Origin: Luidia sarsii
Taxonomy: Eukaryota; Echinodermata; Asteroidea; Paxillosida; Luidiidae
Length of the DNA: 64,000 nucleotides
Assembly (NCBI GenBank): GCA_949987565.1
Contig: OX465102.1
Coordinates: forward strand, 27,225,370 to 27,289,369
Reading direction: 5' to 3'
Below the pieces are notes generated by a model. The model was not told the origin of the DNA and made no database searches. It saw nothing but the letters and a program-made list of their open reading frames with translations. This document shows positions 1 to 12,659 of this stretch, in pieces. Position 1 is the stretch's first letter, and each line of letters starts with the position of its first letter. The position numbers were made by a program, and so were the translations under genes.

Positions 1-1667
1 GAGAAATTGCTTGCTCAGTACGAAGTTTGCAGTGATACCAGTCATACCAGCGCTCGAAAAAAATAATGAAATTTGATCAATTAAAGATCATGTGCGCATG
101 CCGTGTTGGGTTTTTTTTCAAACACGCATCAACATACATAATAGACATACAGGGGTATATTTATCTAGAAAACACATCTGCATATTCTGGAATGCGAGGA
201 AATTTATGTTAAAAGTGATAGTTTTCATGACCCTTATCCGCCGTCTACTGGAGCAAAAGCTAAAGAAAGCCGCCGGGTATACCGAGAGTCAAGCCCAAGA
301 ATCGTGACGTCACGGAGTCCTTTAGTCGACCATATACATAATACAACAGCGTGCTATAGTATCATGTCTGACTCAAGCGACGCCGCGTTGATTTATTTTC
401 CCGATCATGGCAGTGATCAGCTGTCATGTTCATTATAATTAATCAGTCGACGAGGAAAACAACTGTGAGGAAGCGGAACAGTTTTTACCGTATCAGTTCG
501 AACCTGTAAAGATGCAAACTGAAGTTGGTTTGATGTTTGATCGTTGAGTATAATTATGTCCACTAGGCCCTACAGTCGCGCTGCCTCGGTGCTCGGAGTC
601 GAGTACGTATGTTCCGTGTTTAAGAGAAGGGCATTGGATATAAGACTCGGATAATGTGGTTACGGTACTTTACACGTCGTTACGCACTAACTAAGCACAG
701 AATTTATAGTGTTGAAAGACTGATAGAGCTTTGTGCAGAAAAACTATTTTGCCAGAACTGTGCATTTTCTCGTCTACATAAAATGACGTCACATTTTTCC
801 TAAATTTGTCTGCTGCCCTCTTTGACAGGTTTTTATGAATTTTCGCGAAGAGCCCTGTTGGAGGGTGTAAAAGCACTACGAATTTTTGTATTAATTTAAT
901 GACACAAGAAAGAGGTTTATCCACGCAACACTCTTTATATCAGACAGTTGAAAACTATCATTTAACGTGACATTATTTGCTCGGCACACCCTTTTTAAAC
1001 GATCGGTCCATGCAGCGATGATTGGAACAACAAACTTTTACAAATACCGCCCTCTATGTCTGAAAATAGTTTAATTCAGGACTTGGTTCACGGATTGAGC
1101 TGAAATTTAGTGATTCTTTGAGCGTCGCTTATGGTGTACCTTTAAAAAATAGGAAAGTTTACTTTTCGTATAATTATTTTGTTCTCAACAAAGGCACTAT
1201 CATTTCAATAGGCGGTAATGGTCGAACTGTAGCCAGTTCATAAAATGATTTGGCACAGTTCAGCTCTTTAAAGGGGGTGTATCGTGGTGCTCGCCAGGAT
1301 CCTAATGATACATGTATCATTAGCCTTATGAGGACACGCTCTAGACCCCACACTGTGCCCGCCGTGTTATCAGTAAACAATCAGATAAGAAAGTCCCCTT
1401 AGGTAATGTTTGGCTTCTGCCAGCCACTGGTCCTAATGGTTTCCATATGTAGGGTTTAGGGCTATCCCATTACGTAAGAGAGGGAAGTACTGTACATGGA
1501 TTGTAAGTTCCAAGACCTGCAAGTGAGCTCACTGAATGGAGTAAATCAACAGCAATGCAATCTCACATGATATGAAATTCAACCATGATTCAACACACCG
1601 CCTTGATCATCCATATTTCTGTAGCAGTATTTTTTAGCAGTGGATGACTACTCAATGGGTCATCAGG
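1..1667. other. Gene-free DNA at left edge
   Basis: No coding region, RNA gene or clear repeat could be supported here. Reading frames are short and without recognisable motifs. A TGACGTCA palindrome occurs near 783 but has no gene beside it. Confidence 0.5.
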
Positions 1668-2885
1668 GCTCGACCTTAGCACCAGCCCGGTGGTCATTGT
1701 CTAGTAAAAACAGCCGCGGGGTAGTAAAATGACCCACTTTGCTAGCCCGGCGGACTAGTAAAACTAAAAAGTACCGTTAGACAGCAGTAGGCAATGCATG
1801 CAGCACGCACGCTGCACCGCCGTCTGTACATGTACTGTACATGTACATGAACAGTACATGTACACTGTACAGTATACACTATGCAGCGTACATGATGTCT
1901 CCACCAGTCCGCACGCATTATTTTATGCACGTGCAGGACCACTGACCATACATGTCCTCAAAGTCGGATCCCTGACCCAATGCCAGCATATGTTTACGTT
2001 ACGGAACCAGACTTATACTGCTAGACTCCGACTGAAAGTAGATATGAATAAGTGTGGCAAATGCGGGCCTGTGATTGGTCAGATACTGGTCGCAGTGTGG
2101 ATTGCGTCCGTGTACAAGACTAGCAAACCACATGGTTTGTTGTACATGTACATACAGTGTATGCCATTCACACACGTGCTACATGTAAAAGGGACCGCGA
2201 TGCCGATTACGCGAGAAATAAAAAGTTTTCCAGGCTGGCCTACGATGGGAAGTTGATGAAGGAAGGAATAAATTTATGTTTTGTGACGTGTGCAGGGGAA
2301 TCTTTTCTTCCACGGCACGGATAACCAGACAGCTGACAATCCAGATTCCACCACAAGCGACAGTGATTTTCATAATTATGTACATGATCATTACATGTAA
2401 TGTATAAATGATGTACATGGACTCTTTGTCAAATTTCCAGATACTGACTTATTAATTAGCCTACCATTGCCAGATTTAAATTTAAATTAATTCATTGATG
2501 ATCTCTTAAGTAAACTCAATTACTCAGCATTTGATAAGCCAAAAACAAATTATAATATTATCATTAGTTTCTCATACAAACTTTAAAAAAAAGGAGAATG
2601 TGGGCACGTTTTGTTTATTTTTTCCCCTTTTCCAAAACAAGTTTCCCCCCTAAACTTTGGTAGTCTAATTAATGGTAATTATTATCTAGTCTTTTTAAAG
2701 TACAGTACAAGTGTGGCCAAAAAAATGCAGGCGGGGATGAGAAACTATTTGTTTTACTTGACCTAATAACCCCATGTTAAATTCAATATTAATTAAACAG
2801 GGCTAGTAAAACTTGCTGCGGGCTAGCAAAAAACTCAATTTACTAGCCCGGTGGGCTAGTAAAAAAAAAGTTAAGCGCGAGGCTT
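1668..2885. mobile_element. TIR element with CTAGCCCG-type ends
   Basis: The two ends carry related inverted blocks. Both contain repeats of the form ctagcccggnggnctagtaaaa (1735-1765 and 2801-2870), and the outermost bases read ggctcgaccttag on the left and taagcgcgaggct on the right. The interior has no transposase, so this looks like a non-autonomous DNA transposon of about 1.2 kb. Superfamily unknown. Confidence 0.45.
1824..1878. repeat. TGTACATGTA palindrome cluster
   Basis: Dense overlapping TGTACA and TACATGTA palindromes. Similar clusters occur near 7340-7400, 7871-7960 and 19600-19860. They break up into short reading frames that are not genes. Confidence 0.6.
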
Positions 2886-3552
2886 GGTCATGTATGAAGA
2901 GTAAAGACTAGCAAACGTTAGGAAGTTCAAGCATCTATGATACTACCTAGTAAAATAATTACTTAGAACAAGTATATACATGTAGGCCTATAAATACTTG
3001 AATTTGTATGAATAAAATGTTCATCTTTTGGTGAGAATGGTACTGGTAGCCAATTGCATAATTGAGTGCAAATCCTGATTTTAAAAGTACGGCTTTTATT
3101 GTATGTTCGTAACTTCTAGTATACACACCGAGCAGCCTGGTACAAATTTTAACTTGGCGGATGTGTGATTTCGATCAAGAAAACCTGGGTGATGAATAAA
3201 ATTTCTCCACGACTGTGCAATGCAAGCAAAGTATAGGAGCATAAACACCTTTTTCTTCCGAATAGCATGCATTCACGAAGCTGTTATTTTGTGCACTCGT
3301 ATTTGCTTCTTCTTTTCAAGGTTGTCATGACCCAGTATTGCAGTAAATACGGATCATCTGAAGCACTTACACTGTACTTCTTTTTATTCATATAAAAAGA
3401 AGCAAATGCTAGTGGCCTAAACAATCATCATTATTGCCACAAAAGTGAAACTAAATATTTAAAGAATTTAGCAATTACTTTCTAGTAGTACATGATATGT
3501 AAAAGCATAAACCTGATCTTTACTTATACAAACACGACTGAATAGTAAATCT
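2886..3552. other. Gene-free DNA
   Basis: AT-rich sequence with no supported feature. Confidence 0.4.
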
Positions 3553-3730
3553 CAAAATTCAGTGGGCCTGACGTTTCGATCCTATACTAGCGGGACATTT
3601 CTCAAAGGCAGAGTTACAAAGACAAAACAGATACAAGAAGGAAGGGGTAGAGAGTGAAAAGGACACAGATGACAAAGGACAAAGCTAGTAGTAGTAGGGG
3701 GCAATTCCATGGTAACAGAAGGGCATTCAC
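3553..3730 (-). mobile_element. Degenerate Penelope-like element tail
   Basis: Contains the motif gggcctgacgtttcgatcc followed by a segment matching the longer copies at 4385, 49825 and 61909 (gacaaaacagataca, then a gagagtgaaaaggacac-like stretch). The core is interrupted by a small insertion relative to those copies (atcctatactagcggg). No reading frame remains. Confidence 0.5.
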
Positions 3731-4384
3731 AGGCAGTTTTAAAATTCTGAGAACATATATTTCAGAGACTTTGCCTATTAAAAACAAAATACCATAGTTA
3801 TGTGAACATTGGTGCTACCTTTCATTTTCACTGGAACAAATATAGTTGGTGAGTGAGAAACAAAGGCAAATCTAAAATAATTTGGTTTCGGTAACGGAAG
3901 GATGGGCAACGGAAGGACCATCGAAATTTACATAGTCAATATATGGGAGATGAGGCGATTGTTTTTAGTGCTTCAAACAAATACAAACTGGAATGAGTAA
4001 TGTACATGTACATGTAGGCTACACATACAGTTAAGTGGCATTACTGCATGAGCATGATGTCAACATTGCCTATTGGTACCTATTCTACACAAACTGTACT
4101 GTTCACTTAAATTTAATTACATGTAGGCATAATTGAAGGCTGTATGCACAAGAACAGATCTATCGGAAATATAACTATGAATGCTGTAACTTTTTTGAAA
4201 GATCACAAAATAACAATCAAAAGGCTTGTGCTTCCTCAAAATTGCCTTAGTCAATGGCAACACTACTACTGCAACTAGAACACTTCTGGAATAACTTCTG
4301 CAAAATGGTATCTCTCCCTGTTGTCCATGACTGGCGCTGGAAGAATCTACAGAATTTGCTCATTGGAAAATACTCCAAACTTAT

Positions 4385-4900
4385 CCTAAAATTTAGTGGG
4401 CCTGACGTTTCGATCCTAGCAGGACCTTTCTCAAAGGCAGTGTGACAAGGACAAAACAGATACATGTACACGAAGGAAGGGGGAAGAGAGTGAATAGGAC
4501 ACGGATGAGAAACAAATGACAACGAGTAAAGCTGGTAGGGAGAGATCAAAGGGAAGGGCAAGGAGTAGGGTAGGGATCGATTAGTGAGAAGAGGGGGAAA
4601 GATCAAAGAGAGAAGTGTGGAGGAGTGAACACAAAAGAAGGATTATCAGAAAGCTGCATGGTGTTAGTCATTACCCTCCTGGATGTTGAGACCATGTGGT
4701 TGAATAGTCCGAAGACGCTTCATCCACATTTTCTCACGGCTAAGACGGACAGCTTTACTACGGTGACCAAGGGATTCTATGCCCAGTACACTCATATCTG
4801 ATATCGAATGATCAGGGAGATTGAAGTGATACCCAGTAAGCAGTAGGTAACTTATAAGTAAGTAAGCAGTTTGCAACATTTTTGTATATCAAACTTATCC
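4385..4900 (-). mobile_element. 5'-truncated Penelope-like element, 3' end
   Basis: Read on the minus strand, this copy ends a GIY-YIG-type reading frame (stop at 4664-4666). It then has a purine/pyrimidine-biased 3' untranslated region of about 230 bp, and finishes with the hammerhead-like motif (4398-4436) and an AT-rich end. A nearly identical copy lies at 61909-62417 and a shorter one at 49825-50215. The 5' truncation at about 4835 falls at nearly the same codon as in the 61.9-kb copy. Flanking gcagtttgcaacatttttgta is also found beside other copies. Confidence 0.65.
4664..4836 (-). pseudogene. C-terminal fragment of Penelope-like GIY-YIG endonuclease ORF
   Basis: The translated tail reads HFNLPDHSISDM, then REKMWMKRLRTIQPHGLN, then a stop. 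The order H-F-x-x-P-x-H-S, R-E-K-x-W and T-x-x-P-x-G-L-N is what I know from the end of the GIY-YIG endonuclease domain of Penelope-like retroelements. Only about 55 residues remain; the reverse transcriptase and the GIY-YIG motif itself are missing. It is a dead 5'-truncated fragment, identified by eye without a database search. Confidence 0.65.
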
Positions 4901-7870
4901 GCTACATCTTTTGCAATGAATACAGCACCCCTTTGGTCACTTTTGTGAAGACGCATGCAAAAAACTCTTGGTCATGAATCTCGGCATGTGGTCCTAAAAT
5001 GTTTTCATTTTTCGTTCCACGGGTCAACAGAGAGGCGGTGTCACTGAATGGGATAAGACCATCATTTTCACAAATTTTCACAAACCCTCACATTTTCACC
5101 AAGTTGAAATCAGTCCCGCTACTAGTACTAGTATACTAGACAGCAAAATATTCTGTCAATTGTGCAAAGCACATGGTAAAAGCATGGAGGTAGAGGAGCA
5201 TGGTAAAAGTAACTATTTTGGCCCTCAAGTAAGGGGGTTATTTTCAGGGTTTAATTTTCAGAAAATGCGACATGTTTTTTTGAGGTAGTGTATGCCATAT
5301 GGTGGAAATAACACTGAGCAAAGGATGAGTAAATTATTGTAAGCATAGTGATGAAATGCTGCACTACATCATTTCATCACTATTTATGGAATTATGGGGC
5401 TAACAAAGTAATGTTACTTCTGTGCAACTCAGATCATGTTTAATTTGGAGAATACAGCAGATTTCATGTCTAATTTAGAGTATACAGCAGATTTATACCT
5501 GCCCGGGAAAAAATGTTGAATCAGTTTGTTCCTTATAAAATATATAAACTAAGGAATCAAACATTGCAAGTGATTTATTATTTACATTAATTTCAGTCTT
5601 ATTCTTATAATTCTGGTATGAACTTCGTGAAAGGACATACAGAAATAACATGTAGATGTAACTTATCAACTTATACAACTACATATATGATGTACCCTAA
5701 GATTAAAAGTCTTTTTGTAAATGTAATAGTATAGGGCCTATGTTGTCGGTTATTCTCGACAATACCATAGGTATAGTTACGTTACCGATGAAAGGATATT
5801 GCTTCTTCCAAGTGGAATACGGCACAAATGGAGAATTGAAAATATGATAGTGTCAAGCATGGTGGATCAACTGAACAAGTATGTCTATATATGTGAAGAT
5901 ATCAAAGGTGAAAGTGAAAATAAGCACTGTGCAAACATGACAAAAAAGATAAGTAATTTAAGAAATGGGCAATAGTATGGTTTACCTATGGGTCCTTAGC
6001 TTGCAATTAGTAGTCAAAAGATAAGACCTTAGTTTCAAGCAATCACTTTTACATGTATTTGCTCTTTATTTTTTGTGGTCACTATGCAAGGTTGGAGCAT
6101 GATTGGAGCATACAGCAAGGAAACATTCCCTAAAAAATATGATCAAAACGTACCGTTATGGTGACAGTGTTTTATCTTACATTTCGGTGCACTGTTGTTA
6201 TGTTCATTTGTGAGGGTAAGCCCCTCGTTTCCCCAGCCGACTTCACTGATACATAAGCAAGTTCTGGGCTCACCCAGGTAGGTACGGGTTACCAAGCAAC
6301 TTTCTTCATCAATGTTCATATACAATCACCAGAAAAGTTTTCCATGGTCACCAGTAAGTGAAGTTGTGTCTCTGACCCACATGATTTCTGGGGGTCTTAA
6401 AAATGTTGGTTCAATTAGGCCATTGGATGGTTTTGGAAAAATCAAAACCGAAGCAAAAGAAAACCAACTTTTGGTCGGCAAAATGTATTCCATTTCTGAT
6501 ACATAACACTTTTACTGAGATGCAGTGTCATAGCTAGGGTATTTTTAGTGGTGGTTCAAATTTCACCAACAAGAAGTCGTTCTCGTGAACAAAGCCTCGC
6601 GATTAGCGGCTGCGGTCAAAATGGGATAGCAACAAAAGTTGTATTACATACATGTTACCGGTAAATTAAATTAATTAATCAAATTAACTTTACTGCAAGT
6701 TTTGTTGTTAGTCATGTTCAGTACAAGTAAGGTGAACAACAAAACAAAGAATAATGTACAGTACATGTTTGAATTGAATGTGTGTGCACTCAGTACGTGT
6801 GCAATGATTAGTAGACTTCTGCCAGCCCTTACAGTTGTTTTCTAACAAATAACTAATGTTTTTTACAGTTATACTAGCGATGTTTTAAGTTTCGCGGTCA
6901 ACCAAAGTGTATTTTCTTTCTTATAAATTTGAGAAGGAATTTGTCATTAATTTCTTGAGATATCGGAAATTGAAAATTGGAAAATCGTCCCGTGCGTCTG
7001 CGGTAGATCGAGCCAAAATGACGGAGGATAAAAAGAGTCAAACGCCGTCGAAATTCGTCAATTTTACCCTAAAATTGAAGCCTGTATTCCCTTCTTTCTA
7101 TTCATACCACTATATCATACCACAATAATAACGAAGGGAATGCTATTAAACTACGTGGAAACAACATTCGGAGACAAACGATGAAAGTAACGTATTACTA
7201 TTATTTTTTAGTCATGACCGATTTCCCTTCGCGACGTTGGCAAGTCTATATGTGGTTTCCGCCTCTAGGTAAAGCCATAGTGACACTACAGGAGCAGTAG
7301 GGCCGAAACCAGCCTACGCGCGGCACATGTGACATGTCTTTGCACACACTGTATACTGCACAGTGCACGTGCACAGCAACCGCATGGCCGGCCTGGCTGC
7401 ATACGAGTTACGACTACGATCACGCTGCGCTACTCAAGCCTGATCGGAACTTCCAGAACTATCGTATTAGCGAGACGGTTACGAGACAAAAAAGTACAAT
7501 TTATTTTACTACCGAAACCATGATATAGATTGGGTAATAATGCGTTGAACACAGTGCCGGTCGGATGCATTGTTTTTCACCAGGAGTGGTTGACGGAAAT
7601 TACCCGTGGTGGTCGGCCCCGTCCACCGCCGACCAGCTACACTGCTGAGATGCATAAAAAATAAAAACAGATTTATGATTTTTTTCATACGAAAAGTAAT
7701 AACCTTTAGTTTCACGTTTAAAAAAATGCAAAACCGAAAAAACTCGAATGCAAAACTGGAACAACTGGTGAGCCACCCTGGCCTGACAGGTACCACTACC
7801 AACAACCAGGTGAAAATAATTTAAAAAAGGCTGTCCTGAACACACACCATGTACACACAGTCTAGTCATG
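4901..7870. other. Gene-free intergenic DNA
   Basis: No exon-like GC-rich block, RNA gene or long repeat was found. A short palindrome-rich patch of TGTACA type lies near 7325-7390. Reading frames overlap each other on both strands and have no conserved features. Confidence 0.4.
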
Positions 7871-7960
7871 CACAGTACAGTGTACACGTACATGTACAGT
7901 ACTATATAAATCAGTGTTCATGTACATGTACTGTACAGTGGTACTGACAGTGTACAGTGT
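7871..7960. repeat. TGTACATGTA palindrome cluster
   Basis: Repeated tacagtgtacacgtacatgtac-like palindromes, the same sequence style as 1824-1878 and 19600-19750. Confidence 0.55.
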
Positions 7961-8124
7961 TTTACCCAGGCTATTACATAATAGGACGTAACAACCATGG
8001 CCAACCAGACCAAACACCCGAGGCATTAATTAGTTTGTGGCTCTCCTGGGAGGTCCCAGGAGCAGGTTTTGCACTGGGGTCGCTGGGTGGCGCTATCTAA
8101 AAAACCGAGCAAGGAAACCACGAG

Positions 8125-8350
8125 AATGGGCCTTTAATGCTGCCTTTAATGTCGGCTATTCAAAATATACAATATGAATAGGCCAACACTATTACAAGCT
8201 CACATCGCGCGGTATATATTAAAAGACGATATGTCCTGTAGAGGCCACTGTACAGAGTTATTGCACGTAATATCGGGAATTTTCCCCAGCACGCAACGAA
8301 TCACTCAAAATCTTCACTTTAATTCCGGATTAAGTTGGTTTTGTTTCATT
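8125..8350 (+). repeat. Diverged fragment of the 1.42-kb satellite
   Basis: Shares the blocks tgctgcctttaatgtcggctattcaa, gaggccactgtacagagttattgcacg and ccccagcacgcaa with the array units, with many differences. It marks the degenerate left border of the array. Confidence 0.65.
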
Positions 8351-8400
8351 TTGTTAATATTTTGGATATTTTCGATATATTTTTGGATATTTTCGAATGT

Positions 8401-9819
8401 TGTCAACTCTTCGACAATATTATTTCGACCTTTACACGCGTATAACAGTGATTAGCGGACCCAACAGACATCGATAGATATGGCAAAACTACATCCTATA
8501 ATAGGCCGTCCGAAAACAAATCAAATCTGCAAAAAAGCCTCCTCGAAGCCTATACATGTTTGGTTTTTAAGATACAGTAAATGTAGGCCTACTGCTTCTA
8601 TAAAATTGATTTACCACATTCAGCGTACATGTATCATATCTGGAAAGGTACCATCTTCTTAATCAGCAGTAAATGTGGGGAAAAGTCAGTCCATACAATG
8701 ATTATGCAGTTCAGCTCTTCAATGCTGCCTATAAAGTCGGCTATTCAAGATACAAGGTATATTTACACTCTTAGTATTATCATAAGCATTAAAAGCACCA
8801 CACCGCGTGGTACATGAGGAAAACAGGAGAAGTCCTCTAAAGGCCACTGTACAGAGTTATTGCACGTGTCGGGAATTTCCCCCAGCACGCAATAATAGGC
8901 GTGCTGGCGCTATAGCCACGATGAAAAAAAAAACATGTTTGTGATATAGAACAAAAACGACGCAAATTTATCCATATTTATGGAGAGGGGGTTATCAGAT
9001 ATTCCAAGTTTTGTATTTGGCTGGGAGTGAGTATCTGCAAGGGAGCGAAGCAACCGAGGGGGAGAGTGTGGGAGGTGTTCCCCCAACGACGGAGAGCTTT
9101 TTCATTTTGGGATTAGAAATCGTCCATTTTGATATACATACCGGCTACAATAAAACAAAAAAAATCCAAAATTCTCATCTATCATACTTATTGTAAATTG
9201 TCCTGTAATACATCAATTTGAGAAGTTTTTGCCTTTGTTTTTGTTCTTATCCTTTTTTCCCGGGAGACCTGAGAAAATCATTGCTCGCGATCGGCGGTTG
9301 AGGTTGAAATTAGGTTGCTGGGCCGTGAGACTAAGGTGTTATAGTTTATAAATGGCACGGTCCTTTCGAAATCGTTGTACGTGCGAAGATCTGCCAAACA
9401 CGGCAAAGACTTTTGGAAACTCCACGTACATTAGGCTAAATTCAGTAAAATTAATGGTATCTTTATCAGCAGGAGAGATTCTGACGAGTCACTTAGAATT
9501 GTCCACAGGTTCCCAGTTTGATCACGAAACAACAGTGCATGTACTTACCCCTAGCGATTTTTCGTGGGATGAGCTTTCTCTAGCGAATGGACTCAACCTC
9601 ACAGTGGCGGGGGTTGTCAAACGGAACCCATTGCAAATTTCAGTTTGCTGGTGTGACTGACTAACGAGTTAACAAAACACCCCGTAACAAAAGCGGACGG
9701 TAACTGGGTTGCCCACTTTGCCGGTTATAACGAACGATGTCCTGAAAGTGCCATATTACACTAAGTATAATACCCCAGAACATTTCACTCGTGATGACGA
9801 CACCTTCATTTTCGTATGA
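8401..9819 (+). repeat. Satellite unit 1
   Basis: Carries an open frame 9352-9660 (102 codons, starts MARSFRNRCTCED). Variant marks: catgta-containing version of the ORF middle, cggttgag, gccgtgag, ccccagaaca. Its hairpin is followed by ctatag rather than ctag. Confidence 0.85.
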
Positions 9820-11242
9820 TGTCAACTCTTCGACAATATTATTTCGACCTTTACACGCGTATAACAGTAATTAGCAGACCCAACAGACATCGATAGATAT
9901 GGCAAAACTACATCCTATAATAGGCCGTCCGAAAACAAATCAAATCTGCAAAAAAGCCTTCTCGAAGCCTACATGTTTGGTTTGTAAGATACAGTAAATG
10001 TAGGCCTACTACTTCTATAAAATTGATTTACCACATTCAGCGTACATGTATCAAATCTGGAAAGGTACCATCTTCTTAATCAGCAGTAAATGTGGGGAAA
10101 AGTCAGTCCATACAATGATTATGCAGTTCAGCTCTTCAATGCTGCCTATAAAGTCGGCTATTCAAGATACAAGGTATATTTACACTCTTAGTATTATCTT
10201 AGTATTATCGTAAGCATTAAAAGCACCACACCGCATGGTACATGAGGGAAACAGGAGAAGTCCTCTAAAGGCCACTGTACAGAGTTACTGCACGTGTCTG
10301 GAAATTCCCCCAGCACGCAATAATAGGCGTACTGGCGCTATCCACGATGAAAAAAAAAACATGTTTGTGGTATAGAACAAAAACGACGCAAATTTATCCA
10401 TATTTTATGGAGAGGGGGTTATCAGATATTCCAAGTTTTGTATTTGGCTGGGAGTGAGTATCTGCAAGGGAGCGAAGCAACCGAGGGGGAGAGTGTTGGA
10501 GGTGTTCCCCCAACGACGGAGAGCTTTTTCATTTTGGGATTAGAAATCGTCCAATTTGATAAACATACCGGCTACAATAAAACAAAAAAATCCATAATTC
10601 TCATCTATCATACTTATTGTAAATCGTCCGGAAATACATCAATTTGAGAAATGTTCGCCTTTGTTTTTGTTCTTATCCTTTTTTCCCGGGAGACCTGAGA
10701 AAATCATTGCTCGCGATCGGCGGGTGAGGTTGAAATTAGGTTGCTGGGCCGTGAGACTAAGGTGTTATAGTTTATAAATGGCACGGTCCTTTCGAAATCG
10801 TTGTACGTGCGAAGATCTGCCAAACACGGCAAAGACTTTTGGAAACTCCACGTACATTAGGCTAAATTCAGTCAAATTAATGGTATCTTTATCAGCAGAA
10901 GAGATTCCGATGAGTCACTTAGAATTGTCCACAGGTTCCCAGTTTGATCACGAAACAAAAGGGTACTTACCCCTAGCGATTTTTCGTGGGATGAGCTTTC
11001 TCTATAGCGAATGGACTCAACCTCACAGTGGCGGGGATTGTCAAACGGAACCCATTGCAAATTTCCGTTTGCTGGTGTGACTGACTAACGAGTTAACAAA
11101 CACCCCGTAACAAAAGCGGACGGTAACTGGGTTGCCCACTTTGCCGGTTATAACGAACGATGTCCTGAAAGTGCCATATTACACTAAGTATAATACCCAT
11201 GAACATTTCACTCGTGATGACGACACCTTCATTTTCGTATGT
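9820..11242 (+). repeat. Satellite unit 2
   Basis: Open frame 10778-11080 shifts relative to unit 1 after about codon 60, because it has acaaaagggtac and ctctatagcg variants. The hairpin right arm has a substitution (gcgtactgg). An extra ttagtattatc duplication is present near 10190-10210. Confidence 0.85.
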
Positions 11243-12659
11243 TGTCAACTCTTCGACAATATTATTTCGACCTTTACACGCGTATAACAGTAATTAGCAG
11301 ACCCAACAGACATCGATAGATATGGCAAAACTACATCCTATAATAGGCCGTCCGAAAACAAATCAAATCTGCAAAAAAGCCTCCTCGAAGCCTATACATG
11401 TTTGGTTTTTAAGATACAGTAAATGTAGGCCTACTACTTCTATAAAATTGATTTACCACATTCAGCGTACATGTATCATATCTGGAAAGGTACCATCTTC
11501 TTAATCAGCAGTAAATGTGGGGAAAAGTCAGTCCATACAATGATTATGCAGTTCAGCTCTTCAATGCTGCCTATAAAGTCGGCTATTCAAGATACAAGGT
11601 ATATTTACACTCTTAGTATTATCGTAAGCATTAAAAGCACCACACCGCATGGTACATGAGGGAAACAGGAGAAGTCCTCTAAAGGCCACTGTACAGAGTT
11701 ATTGCACGTGTCGGGAATTTCCCCCAGCACGCAATAATAGGCGTGCTGGCGCTAGCCACGATGAAAAGAAAAACATATTTGTGATATAGAACAAAAACGA
11801 CGCAAATTTATCCATATTTTATGGAGAGGGGGTTATCAGATATCCCAAGTTTTGTATTTGGCTGGGAGTGAGTATCTGCAAGGGAGCGAAGCAACCGAGG
11901 GGGAGAGTGTTGGAGGTGTTCCCCCAACGACGGAGAGCTTTTTCATTTTGGGATTAGAAATCGTCCAAGTTGATAAACATACCGGCTACAATAAAACAAA
12001 AAAATCCATAATTCTCATCTTTTATACTTATTGTAAATCGTCCGGAAATACATCAATTTGAGAAGTTTTTGCCTTTGTTTTTGTTCTTATCCTTTTTTTC
12101 CGGGAGACCTGAGAAAATCATTGCTCGCGATCGGCGGGTGAGGTTGAAATTAGGTTGCTGGGCCATGAGACTAAGGTGTTATAGTTTATAAATGGCACGG
12201 TCCTTTCGAAATCGTTGTACGTGCGAAGATCTGCCAAACACGGCAAAGACTTTTCGAAACTCCACGTACATTAGGCTAAATTCAGTAAAATTAATGGTAT
12301 CTTTATCAGCAGAAGAGATTCCGATGAGTCACTTAGAATTGTCCACAGGTTCCCAGTTTGATCACGAAACAACAGTGCATGTACTTACCCCTAGCGATTT
12401 TTCGTGGGATGAGCTTTCTCTAGCGAATGGACTCAACCTCACAGTGGCGGGGATTGTCAAACGGAACCCATTGCAAATTTCAGTTTACTGGTGTGACTGA
12501 CTAACGAGTTAACAAAACACCAAGTAACAAAAGCGGACGGTAACTGGGTTGCCCACTTTGCCGGTTATAACGAACGATGTCCTGAAAGTGCCATATTACA
12601 CTAAGTATAATACCCATGAACATTTCACTCGTGATGACGACACCTTCATTTTCGTATGT
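11243..12659 (+). repeat. Satellite unit 3
   Basis: Open frame 12192-12500 restored to the 102-codon version. Has cgggtgag, gccatgag and cccatgaaca variants and an intact hairpin followed by cgctag. Confidence 0.85.

Noticed and set aside
691..924. 77-codon minus frame near the left edge
   Set aside because: No ATG at the start, AT-rich composition and no recognised similarity.
8882..8915. Helitron 3' end in the satellite (hairpin then CTAG)
   Set aside because: The hairpin is too close to CTAG, the following base is not T, the first unit has CTATAG, and no 5' TC end or Rep/helicase was seen. Kept only as a weak possibility.
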